Shown piece after piece: positions 37,214 to 44,666 of a DNA stretch of 64,000 bases. The notes under the pieces were generated by a model. It saw only the letters and a list, made by a program, of their open reading frames with translations, was not told where the DNA came from and did not search any database. Source of the stretch: Scytonema tolypothrichoides VB-61278 (GTDB lineage Bacteria; Cyanobacteriota; Cyanobacteriia; Cyanobacteriales; Nostocaceae); assembly GCF_000828085.3 (NCBI RefSeq), contig NZ_JXCA02000019.1:171317-235316 (forward strand). Direction: 5' to 3'. The first letter of the stretch is position 1. Each line of letters starts with the position of its first letter. The position numbers were made by a program, and so were the translations under genes.

Positions 37214-37519
37214 TTAAGGAACTTGGCTGACACCATCATCAGGTTTTGCCTCAGCCCCAGCACTGGGCATTAAAGGGTGTGGTGAGCGAGGGATATCTGC
37301 AAATGGTGGGTCATCATCATTCAAGAAGGGCAGATAATGTGCTAATAGCGGATCTAAAGGTTTGAGTTTGTAAGCTTGACGGAAATGGTGTATTGCCAAA
37401 CCCTCTAATTCCAGCCCAAGACAAGCAACGCCCATTAAAGAATGATATTCCGCCTCCGAGTCATTAATTTTTAAGGCTTCACGGAGTAGCAAGATGACCT
37501 GTTTGAATTCAAAATTCAA
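37214..37519 (-). pseudogene. Truncated TPR-type protein, C-terminal remnant
   Basis: The coded stretch has one to one and a half TPR-like helices (ALKINDSEAEYHSLMGVACL; AIHHFRQAYKLKPLDPLLA) and a Pro-rich tail. The only start is a TTG inside a TTGAATT-type tandem repeat that abuts the frame, and the upstream sequence is repeat-derived. This suggests the 5' part was lost or displaced by repeat expansion. It may instead be a small gene starting within the repeat. Confidence 0.45.
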
Positions 37520-37804
37520 AATTCAAAGTTCAATCCGGAAAAATCTTTTTTTTGAATTGATTAATTCTGGGTACAAGCCCCCTCCCAAATCTTTGATTTG
37601 GAGGTCTTCAATTGGTGGTGGGTACAAGCCCCCTCCAATTGTCTTTAATTTTGAATTTTGAACTTTGATAGCGCAGCGTGCCCGTAGGGCATACTTTGAA
37701 TTTGAGCCCGAAGGGCGAGTGACCAAGCCCGCAATGAAAGGGGGTTTAGAGGTGTAGGGGTACACCCCTAGTTCCTGCCCCTACACCCTCACACCCCTAT
37801 ACCC
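37520..37804. repeat. Repeat-rich intergenic region
   Basis: It contains ATTCAAAA-type repeats, two copies of a GGTACAAGCCCCCTCC block (37570s and 37620s), GCCCGTAGGGCA-type palindromes (about 37680 and 37814), and CCCCTACACC / CCCTTACACC tandem repeats near 37780-37810. An open frame on the minus strand here encodes only repeat sequence. Confidence 0.75.
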
Positions 37805-38335
37805 TTACACCCTGCCCGTAGGGCATTGACTCACCTTTGCCACAAGTTCCTCTGGACTCATCAACTCATAGGGTTCAAAAGGTTGGTGTATCCAAGGGTT
37901 GTCAGGTAAATAATCAATGTAGTAATCAGGTCTCATCACCGAACAAGCTTTGTACCAGATAACCGCAGTGCGAATTTCCTCAATCGGAGAATGACTGTAT
38001 TCTTTTAGCCAAGGAATTGTTTGTTCAAGTGTGATTCCAGAGTCTACCAAATCATCTACTAAAAGAATGCGCGAACCTAAATTTTCAGTAGTCATTGTCA
38101 AGTGACGAGAAAATGTTAAATCTCCTCTTTGTTGCTGACCAGAACCACTGTAAGATGATGTTGCCAAAATCGCCAAAGGCTGCTTATAAATACGTGAGAG
38201 GATATCTCCTACGCGCAGTCCTCCTCTGGCGAGGCAAACAATTTGGTTGAATTTCCACCCGGATTGATAAACTTGAGCAGCCAGTTGTTCAATTTTCTGG
38301 TGATAATCTGACCAAGAAACGTAAAGGTCTGGCAT
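37805..38335 (-). CDS. Phosphoribosyltransferase (XGPRT/HGPRT-like)
   Basis: 176 residues. The PRPP-binding motif is ILLVDDLVDSGITL, with an upstream IVCLARGGLRVGDIL strand. This points to purine-type phosphoribosyltransferases that salvage hypoxanthine, guanine or xanthine. The last residues (CPTGRV) derive from a GCCCGTAGGGCA repeat that has extended or replaced the original C-terminus. Confidence 0.87.
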   Translation of the reverse strand: MPDLYVSWSDYHQKIEQLAAQVYQSGWKFNQIVCLARGGLRVGDILSRIYKQPLAILATSSYSGSGQQQRGDLTFSRHLTMTTENLGSRILLVDDLVDSGITLEQTIPWLKEYSHSPIEEIRTAVIWYKACSVMRPDYYIDYLPDNPWIHQPFEPYELMSPEELVAKVSQCPTGRV

Positions 38336-38403
38336 GGGGAACTTAATTTATTGCTAAAAATGTATGACAAATTCCTTTGATTTTAATATGAGCGTAATAT
38401 ATT

Positions 38404-39864
38404 ATGAGCGATTTTCCTTCTGATGGCTCTTCTCAACAGACTCCTGAAAGTGAAAAACTGGATTTGAGTACCAAACTTGCTTTTGGTGCTGGGGATTTGG
38501 GTACGGCGATCGCCGCTATGATTGGGATTTCTTATTTGTCCCCCTTCCTCACGGATGTTGCTGGTTTAGATCCCAAATTAGCAGGACAAACTCAGCTGAT
38601 TGGTAAAGTGTGGGATGCAGTTAACGATCCAATGGTGGGGGTATTGAGCGATCGCACCCAAAGTCAACAAGGAAGACGCTATCCCTGGATGATTTGGGGA
38701 GCAATTCCCTTTGGAGTCTTCTTTTTTTTGCAGTGGATTGTCCCTCACTTTAGCCAAAATGAAAATGCGAATCAGTGGGGCTTGTTTTGGTATTACACTG
38801 CTATTTCAATTTTGTTCAATGCCTTTTATACAGTTGTTAATTTACCATACACTGCTCTAACAGCGGAACTAACCCAAGACTACGACGAACGTACTACTCT
38901 TAACAGTTTTCGGTTTACCTTTTCTATTGGTGGTAGTATTCTTGCTCTCGTTATCGGTTTAGTCATCTCCTTGGTAATTCCTAATAACCGCACTCAACAG
39001 TTTTTATTACTAGGAGCCATCTGTGCGATTATCTCTGTTTTACCTGTGTATTGGTGTGTTTGGGGAACCAAAAAACGTGCTCAAGCTGTCGCAAACTTAC
39101 ACCCCGAAACAGAGCAAACTGTCTCTATACCCTTATTGCAGCAACTCAAAATTGCTTTTAGCAACCGCGCTTTCCTATTTGTGGTGGGCATTTATCTGTG
39201 TTCTTGGTTAGCTGTGCAACTAACGGCTGGCATTATTCCCTACTTTGTTACCAGCTGGATGCGCCTTCCACAATGGCATATTAGCTTAGTGCTTTTGGCG
39301 GTGCAAGGAACTGCTATGTCTATGCTATTTGTTTGGACTGCCATCAGTCGGCGCTATGGCAAACAAGCCGTGTACTATATGGGAATGAGTTTGTGGATGA
39401 TCGCTCAAGTAGGACTCTTTTTCGTACAGCCCGGTCAAGTTGTGTTGATGTACTTTTTAGCAGTCATAGCAGGTTTTGGAGTATCGACGGCTTATCTTGT
39501 TCCCTGGTCGATGCTACCTGATGTGATTGAACTTGATGAATTAAAAACAGGACAGCGGCGGGAAGGTATTTTTTATAGTTTCATAGTGTTTGCACAAAAA
39601 ATCTGTTTGGGGATTGCAGTTAACATTGTTTTACAACAATTGGGTAACGCTGGATATATTAGACCCACAAACGAAATTCCGATCACAATTCAACCAGATT
39701 CGGTGTTAGAAGTCATTCGCTTTTCTATTGGTCCGATACCAGCGATCGCATTAATTTGTGGTTTAGTTTTAACGTATTTCTATCCAATTACCCGCGAGAT
39801 GCACGCGCAAATTTTACTACAGCTTCAAGAACGTCAGAACAAAGTAGAGAATAGAGATTTTTAG
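38404..39864 (+). CDS. GPH-family sugar:cation symporter (MFS)
   Basis: 486 residues with about 12 membrane helices. GAGDLGTAIAA near the N-terminus and WDAVNDPMVGVLSDRT are signatures of the glycoside-pentoside-hexuronide family (MelB-like). MLPDVIELDELKTGQRREGIFYS in the second half is also typical. It imports a sugar or glycoside with Na+ or H+; the substrate is unknown. A decayed duplicate of its 3' end lies 610 bp downstream. Confidence 0.9.
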   Translation: MSDFPSDGSSQQTPESEKLDLSTKLAFGAGDLGTAIAAMIGISYLSPFLTDVAGLDPKLAGQTQLIGKVWDAVNDPMVGVLSDRTQSQQGRRYPWMIWGAIPFGVFFFLQWIVPHFSQNENANQWGLFWYYTAISILFNAFYTVVNLPYTALTAELTQDYDERTTLNSFRFTFSIGGSILALVIGLVISLVIPNNRTQQFLLLGAICAIISVLPVYWCVWGTKKRAQAVANLHPETEQTVSIPLLQQLKIAFSNRAFLFVVGIYLCSWLAVQLTAGIIPYFVTSWMRLPQWHISLVLLAVQGTAMSMLFVWTAISRRYGKQAVYYMGMSLWMIAQVGLFFVQPGQVVLMYFLAVIAGFGVSTAYLVPWSMLPDVIELDELKTGQRREGIFYSFIVFAQKICLGIAVNIVLQQLGNAGYIRPTNEIPITIQPDSVLEVIRFSIGPIPAIALICGLVLTYFYPITREMHAQILLQLQERQNKVENRDF

Positions 39865-39968
39865 TTGATTCTTATCTGATAGTTGTTCCAATATCTTCCC
39901 AAGTTGGGGTGAACTACTCCAACTAAGCTGACGCTATAGTTGGGGTAGCTCACACCTACATCCAAACA

Positions 39969-40253
39969 ATGGAAAATACATTATTCGATAAAATCTTCCG
40001 CGACAGTGAAGGTCAGATTGTTGTGGCTCAGCCACCAAACCCACCACTTATTCTCTGGGCTGCAGCTAGTTTACTCAAACTCATTTTTACAAGCGGCGAA
40101 ATCAATACAGTGTTAGATGCTGTGGCTTTTGGCTCCTTGTTTACTTGGGCATGGGAGGAATTATTTCAAGGCGTTAATTATTTTCGCAGAGCCCTAGGTC
40201 TTATCGTGCTGATTGGGGTTGTTGGATCAAAGGTTTATCCCATAAGGTTTTGA
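39969..40253 (+). CDS. Small conserved membrane protein
   Basis: 94 residues. After a hydrophilic start (SEGQIVVAQPPNPPLILW) there are two or three hydrophobic segments. Similar proteins without an assigned function occur in cyanobacteria. It sits between the symporter and the duplicated symporter fragment. Confidence 0.65.
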   Translation: MENTLFDKIFRDSEGQIVVAQPPNPPLILWAAASLLKLIFTSGEINTVLDAVAFGSLFTWAWEELFQGVNYFRRALGLIVLIGVVGSKVYPIRF

Positions 40254-40351
40254 AAAACAACGAATTTTGTCCACTGATTAATGTAAACGCCATACACCAA
40301 TCAGTGGACAAAACTGGACAACCAGTGTGTAAGCTCAAGAGATAGCCAGAT

Positions 40352-40446
40352 CTGATCGCTTTAATTTGTGGCTTAGTGTTAACGTATTTTCACGCAATTA
40401 CCCGCGAGATGCACGCGCAAATCTTACTGCAACTTAAGGAACGTCA
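40352..40446 (+). pseudogene. Duplicated 3' fragment of the GPH symporter gene
   Basis: Aligns without gaps to 39742-39836 (offset exactly 610 bp). By my count about 81 of 93 positions match, including a 20-base identical block (40391-40410). It would code ALICGLVLTYFHAITREM before leaving the original frame end. The rest of the gene copy is absent. Confidence 0.82.
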
Positions 40447-40725
40447 CGGGGTCTTACACGAAAAAAATGGTGTCGAATTTGCCGCAAAAAATTGGTAGCC
40501 TTATAAGAACGAGTACCCGTATGCACCGACAGATCAACAAAACAAAGGCTGCCAATTTTTCAGGACTAGGCTCCGTGAGGGTTTATACGATAATTCGTCT
40601 AGTCCCCATGATGAATCGTGGGGCTAGTCCCAGCAGGGGACGCTACGCAAAGGAACCCTCCCCATTTTTTAGGGGACAAATGCGTCAGAACAAGTAGCCC
40701 TCATGACAAATTCGTCACTAGAACG
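40447..40725. other. Intergenic region with hairpins, possible mobile-element debris
   Basis: Includes a hairpin near 40597-40626 (CTAGTCCCC ... GGGGCTAG) and a CCCC/GGGG hairpin at about 40662-40677. Open frames here show no domain. The next gene uses the ATG at 40726 and not the in-frame upstream ATG within this debris. Confidence 0.5.
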
Positions 40726-41298
40726 ATGAGACTAACTCACTATCACCACAAAGAAGAGCTTCCTTTCAAAAGTCTATCAGTCTTGAACATAGAAGAAGCT
40801 CTGACAATAGCAACACAATTGCAAGCCAAGGAAGGAACTGTATACCGAAGATTTAAAGATCCTCGGAAATATCTTGAAGCAAGAATTGCAACCGAGAAAT
40901 GGCTTCTAGATGAATTTATCAAGAAAGGTGGAGAGCCAAAAACAACATTTCCCCTATATATGGTGGTTGAAAATGCAATTTGGATAGAAGAAGGATACAA
41001 CGGTCAAAGTAGGAAAATACAGATTCCTGTATCTGAATTTGAACAAAAAGAAATCAGCTTTACCTATCCAGACAGCATGGTAAGTTATTGGCTCAAAGAT
41101 AAAAAACAAGAAACTTTCTATCAGCCAGACTATCATGGACAAGTATTTCGATTAGATGAAATTCTTCAAATAATAGAAAAATACGGGATTCCGACATCAG
41201 AATGGAAAACACAAGAAACGAGAAAACACGATATATTTATCGAAGCTCAAATATGGAATGAGCAAGTGATTCTGGATTATCTCAAAAACAACCATTAA
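40726..41298 (+). CDS. Conserved hypothetical protein
   Basis: 190 residues from ATG at 40726 (MRLTHYHHKEELPF). Features include EISFTYPDSMVSYWL, YHGQVFRLDEILQIIEKYG and EAQIWNEQVILDYL. I recall similar uncharacterised bacterial proteins but no named domain. The composition is AT-rich and the flanks carry repeats, so horizontal transfer is possible. Confidence 0.65.
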   Translation: MRLTHYHHKEELPFKSLSVLNIEEALTIATQLQAKEGTVYRRFKDPRKYLEARIATEKWLLDEFIKKGGEPKTTFPLYMVVENAIWIEEGYNGQSRKIQIPVSEFEQKEISFTYPDSMVSYWLKDKKQETFYQPDYHGQVFRLDEILQIIEKYGIPTSEWKTQETRKHDIFIEAQIWNEQVILDYLKNNH

Positions 41299-41401
41299 GT
41301 ATTTATACTTTGCTACCTTGACGCCCAGTATATTTATTTAACTGACACATGTAACCAAAAAAGTTTCTTTGAGATTTTGTTAACAGCAGCCAGTAATAGA
41401 T

Positions 41402-41502
41402 AGGACTTACGCACGATCTGCCACCAAACCGGTTTCTTCGTTCATCTTTGGTTGCGAAACAGACGATTTTTGGTAGAAACCGGGTTTCTTTGCGTAAGTC
41501 CT
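41402..41502. mobile_element. MITE-like element with 12-bp terminal inverted repeats
   Basis: Ends AGGACTTACGCA and TGCGTAAGTCCT are perfect inverted repeats around a 101-bp unit without coding capacity. Inner sequences (AAACCGGTTTCTT and AGAAACCGGGTTTCTTT) are also partly symmetric. This type is widespread in filamentous cyanobacteria. The rest of 41299-41638 holds nothing recognisable. Confidence 0.8.
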
Positions 41503-41638
41503 GATAGAAATAGTAGGGAAAATACTATCAAATTGAGTTTTCCCCCTAACCCATTTTTAATTTGTGGGAGTACGGGGTAGTTTTCAAAGACTGAACTGCA
41601 AGCCGAGATGTATAACTCTCTACATCGTTAGGGAAACA

Positions 41639-42205
41639 CTACAATTTCACTCCAGCAGGAAGAAGCACTGTATCGATCGCATGAATCACGCCATTACTAG
41701 CTTTGACATCTGCTTTGGTGACTTTTGCTTTATCCACCGTTACACCGTTGCCAACCTTAACGTTAACTGAGGTACCTTCAACTGTGTCAACCTTTCCTGA
41801 TTTCAGGCTTTTGGAATCAAGTGAACCAGACACGACATGATAGGTCAAAATCTTTTTCAAGGTTTCCTTGTTTTCTGGCTTGAGCAGTTTTTCCAAAGTT
41901 CCTTTTGGTAGTTTGGCAAATGCAGCATCTGTGGGTGCAAACACAGTAAATGGACCAGGACCAGACAGAGTGTCTACAAGGTCAGCTGCCTTCACAGCTT
42001 TTACCAGAGTTTTGAAAGAAGGATTGGAGCTGGCAACATCAACAATTGTACCTGCACCAGTTGTTTGAGAACCTGACGTGGCTGGTTTGGTCGGTGCTGC
42101 TGAGGGAGCCTGGGCGAAAGTTGGAGTGCTGATCAAAAGACTGACTGTAGCAAGCGCGATACCAGCTGCTTTACCAAAAAAATGTTGATTTTGTCGGGTT
42201 TTCAT
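41639..42205 (-). CDS. Secreted fasciclin-domain protein
   Basis: 188 residues. Signal peptide 1-32 (ending PTFAQ), an Ala/Pro/Thr linker, then one fasciclin (FAS1) domain with [14 protein letters not shown] and [10 protein letters not shown], the H1 and H2 motifs. FAS1 domains mediate adhesion; bacterial single-domain forms are exported. The gene is monocistronic. Confidence 0.93.
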   Translation of the reverse strand: MKTRQNQHFFGKAAGIALATVSLLISTPTFAQAPSAAPTKPATSGSQTTGAGTIVDVASSNPSFKTLVKAVKAADLVDTLSGPGPFTVFAPTDAAFAKLPKGTLEKLLKPENKETLKKILTYHVVSGSLDSKSLKSGKVDTVEGTSVNVKVGNGVTVDKAKVTKADVKASNGVIHAIDTVLLPAGVKL

Positions 42206-42431
42206 GGGTAATGACTTTACGTAATGTAAAGATGTGAATATTTTGTTACGAAATTTCTTTGATCTTTATAAAGTGTAACATATTATCATACTACAGTTGC
42301 TACTCCTGTAGTTATATCTCGAAATCAACTTGGTACGGTTTTACTTACTGCTGTCTTTAGTTAATCTGTCTGAGAATTTGTAATGATACTTAATATGAAG
42401 AAAAATAGTAAAAGTCATTTAAGTTAAAAAG

Positions 42432-43103
42432 ATGGCAGTCCCAAGCTTACAGGAAATTTCCACTCAGTTAGAAAGTTCAAATTTGCGCGATCGCATGGTA
42501 GCCCTCGCCTCATTAAGGCATGTTGCGGCAGAGGACGCACTCCCTTTGATAAAAAAAGTCTTGGATGACGAGTCTCTGCAACTGAGGTCAATGGCAATCT
42601 TTGCCTTGGGAGTTAAGCAAACAGAAGAAAGTTACCCAATTTTGGTGCGAATCCTAGAAACCGACCCGGATTATGGTATTAGAGCCGATGCAGCAGGTGC
42701 TTTAGGATACTTAGGTGATGCCAGAGCCGTTGAACCCCTAATGCGAATATTTTATGAAGATACTGATTGGTTAGTACGCTTTAGCGCGGCTGTTTCACTT
42801 GGTAATCTTAAAGACTCTCGTGCACGTGAAATCCTCATAAAAGCATTGGATAGTGAAGAAGTCATTTTACAACAAGCGGCGATCGCTGCATTAGGAGAAA
42901 TCAAAGATATCGAGTCTGTAGATTTAATTTTGCGCTTTGCCCAATCAGATGATTGGTTAGTGCGTCAGCGTCTTGCAGAAGCCTTAGGTCAGCTTCCCAC
43001 TCCAAAAAGTATTTCTGCTTTAAAATACCTGGAAAAAGATAGCCATAACCACGTTGCTGAAGCGGCGAGAATTTCCCTGAAACGCTTGGAGGAAGCAGGT
43101 TAA
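42432..43103 (+). CDS. HEAT-repeat protein (phycobilisome-associated type)
   Basis: 223 residues made of about six HEAT-like repeats of about 31 residues (IRADAAGALGYLGDARAVEPLMRI; LVRFSAAVSLGNLKDSRA; LQQAAIAALGEIKD). Proteins of this shape include NblB (phycobilisome degradation) and CpcE/F-type bilin lyase subunits. The next gene is cpcS, a bilin lyase, which supports a phycobilisome-related role. I cannot tell NblB from a lyase partner by eye. Confidence 0.75.
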   Translation: MAVPSLQEISTQLESSNLRDRMVALASLRHVAAEDALPLIKKVLDDESLQLRSMAIFALGVKQTEESYPILVRILETDPDYGIRADAAGALGYLGDARAVEPLMRIFYEDTDWLVRFSAAVSLGNLKDSRAREILIKALDSEEVILQQAAIAALGEIKDIESVDLILRFAQSDDWLVRQRLAEALGQLPTPKSISALKYLEKDSHNHVAEAARISLKRLEEAG

Positions 43104-43147
43104 GCAAATAAACAGCGCAAAGCGCACGCGGCTTGGGCGTTAGCGCA

Positions 43148-43169
43148 GCGTCTCCGGTAGGAGATACGC
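43148..43169. repeat. Palindromic repeat between the HEAT gene and cpcS
   Basis: GCGTCTCC, loop, GGAGATACGC. Similar GGAGACGC-type units occur in the kinase linker at about 23110-23125. Confidence 0.6.
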
Positions 43170-43288
43170 CCAGCGTGTCCCCTTGGTCCTCAGCAATCAG
43201 AATTTTGAATTCTTTTGGGGGGTCACTCGCTCCTGTTACCTTGGAAGAAGTGAAATAAAAAGGATTTTGAAGCAAGGTAATTTCATTG

Positions 43289-43855
43289 ATGAATATTGAA
43301 GAGTTTTTTCAGTTGAGTGCTGGTAAATGGTTTTCCCATCGTACCAGTCACCATTTAGCTTCTAAGCAATCAGAAAACGGCAAATCAGACACAATCATAG
43401 AAATACTGAGTAGTGATCATCCAGAAGTGGTGAAACTGTATCAACAGTACAATGTTGACCCTAGCCGCACTTGTTATGGTGCCAAAGTGACTTGGAATGC
43501 CACGATGGCAGGCAGTGAAAAAAAAGACACTGGTTCTACAGTATTCGTTGCTGTTCCAGATGAAGATAATCCCAATGAAGGCAAATTCCTGCGCCCAATA
43601 GATTCTGCTGGGAAACCCCGAGTTGCTGGACGCTACAAGATAGGCACTGATGACGCATTGACCTTAACAACGGAGTACGAAACCATGTGGTATGAGGAAC
43701 GCCTGTGGTTTGCCAGTCCCAATTTGCGGATGCGGGTGAGTGTGGTGAAACGTATTGGTGGTTTTAGTACGGCTTCATTCACTTCTGAAATTCGTATGGG
43801 TGGAAGTCAACCTACAGCAAAAGTTTCTCAGGCAACTCATTCAGCATCCAGTTAA
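43289..43855 (+). CDS. cpcS: Phycobiliprotein lyase CpcS/CpeS type
   Basis: 188 residues from ATG at 43289; a TTG precedes it. The N-terminus [22 protein letters not shown] and the [16 protein letters not shown] segment are typical of the S-type lyases (lipocalin-like barrel). These attach phycocyanobilin to Cys82-type sites of phycobiliproteins. Whether it acts on several subunits or one cannot be decided. It is followed by a terminator. Confidence 0.92.
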   Translation: MNIEEFFQLSAGKWFSHRTSHHLASKQSENGKSDTIIEILSSDHPEVVKLYQQYNVDPSRTCYGAKVTWNATMAGSEKKDTGSTVFVAVPDEDNPNEGKFLRPIDSAGKPRVAGRYKIGTDDALTLTTEYETMWYEERLWFASPNLRMRVSVVKRIGGFSTASFTSEIRMGGSQPTAKVSQATHSASS

Positions 43856-43903
43856 GTTTTATAAGTAACAATCACCATTAGGTGACCAAAGTTCTGATTT
43901 AAC

Positions 43904-43925
43904 TAGCCCCTGCTAATAGGGGCTA
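43904..43925 (+). terminator. Hairpin terminator after cpcS
   Basis: Stem TAGCCCCT/AGGGGCTA (8 bp), loop GCTAAT, followed by TAGTTTT. Confidence 0.7.
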
Positions 43926-44666
43926 TAGTTTTGGTTAAGTCTTAACAGCATTTTTCATGTGAAATTTATAGTAAAAAATATTCGTGTATACAGTAATATT
44001 ACTGGAAATGTGATGAAATCCTTGAGAAATGAATAGTATTTTTACCGTGCAATCTGCCTGAAATCACACTTAAGATAGTGAAGATATTGTAAAAGGTTTT
44101 CATACCTGACAAAGTAGAAGTAAAGTCTACGTCACAAGTGCCTACCAAAAATTAGTCAGGGTCGTTTAAATCTGCCACACACCAATTGAAAGAGCAAGTA
44201 ACACAGCAGGAAAGAAAACTACTGAACTTTCGCGCGTTCAGTATTGGTGCATATACTTTCGATCCGTAAACCATGTCAACTTTGACGTTCTATTCACATG
44301 GGAGGTTGGTTTGTGCTTATACGACTGGAAAAATTTATCTTTACACAATTGGATCAACTGATGTGTGAGCGAGCTCACATGAACTGTTTCAAATGTGGCT
44401 CAAAAAGCAGAACTAATAATTAGTTTATCTTATCATCTTTAACTTCTTTTATCACTTTATCAGGTCATATCTCTTCTTCATCTAAGTCACAAGATGGAGT
44501 TTCCACAAAGTGGGACAAAAGGTGACGACAACCTGCCTTGGTTCAGGTTGTTTCCCGACGAGGGAAAACTGGCCCGGAGGGTAGCAGGGTGCAAGTCAAC
44601 AGTCAAAAGTCTTGGACTTTTGATTTCTGACGAATGATTAAGGACTAGTAACTCATCCAAAATCGC
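43926..44666. other. Long leader region of the exporter operon
   Basis: No gene. It holds the CRP-type palindrome at 44364-44379 and two hairpins in the probable 5' leader: CAACCTG/CAGGTTG at 44529-44550, and TCAAAAGTC/GACTTTTGA (3-base loop) at 44603-44623. The second ends 43 bp before the exporter start and is followed by TTTCT, so it could attenuate transcription. The heptamer-like TAAGGACTAG lies just before the ATG. Confidence 0.6.
44364..44379. promoter_or_regulatory. Perfect CRP-type binding site (TGTGA-N6-TCACA)
   Basis: TGTGAGCGAGCTCACA is fully palindromic apart from the two central bases and fits the cAMP-receptor-protein consensus used by cyanobacterial CRP proteins. It lies 287 bp before the ATG of the exporter gene. 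Confidence 0.6.

Noticed and set aside
37523..37765. 80-codon minus-strand frame
   Set aside because: Composed of intergenic repeats (GGGLYP-type translation of repeat units).
40467..40697. 76-codon frame after the symporter fragment
   Set aside because: Low-complexity, hairpin-derived sequence with no domain.
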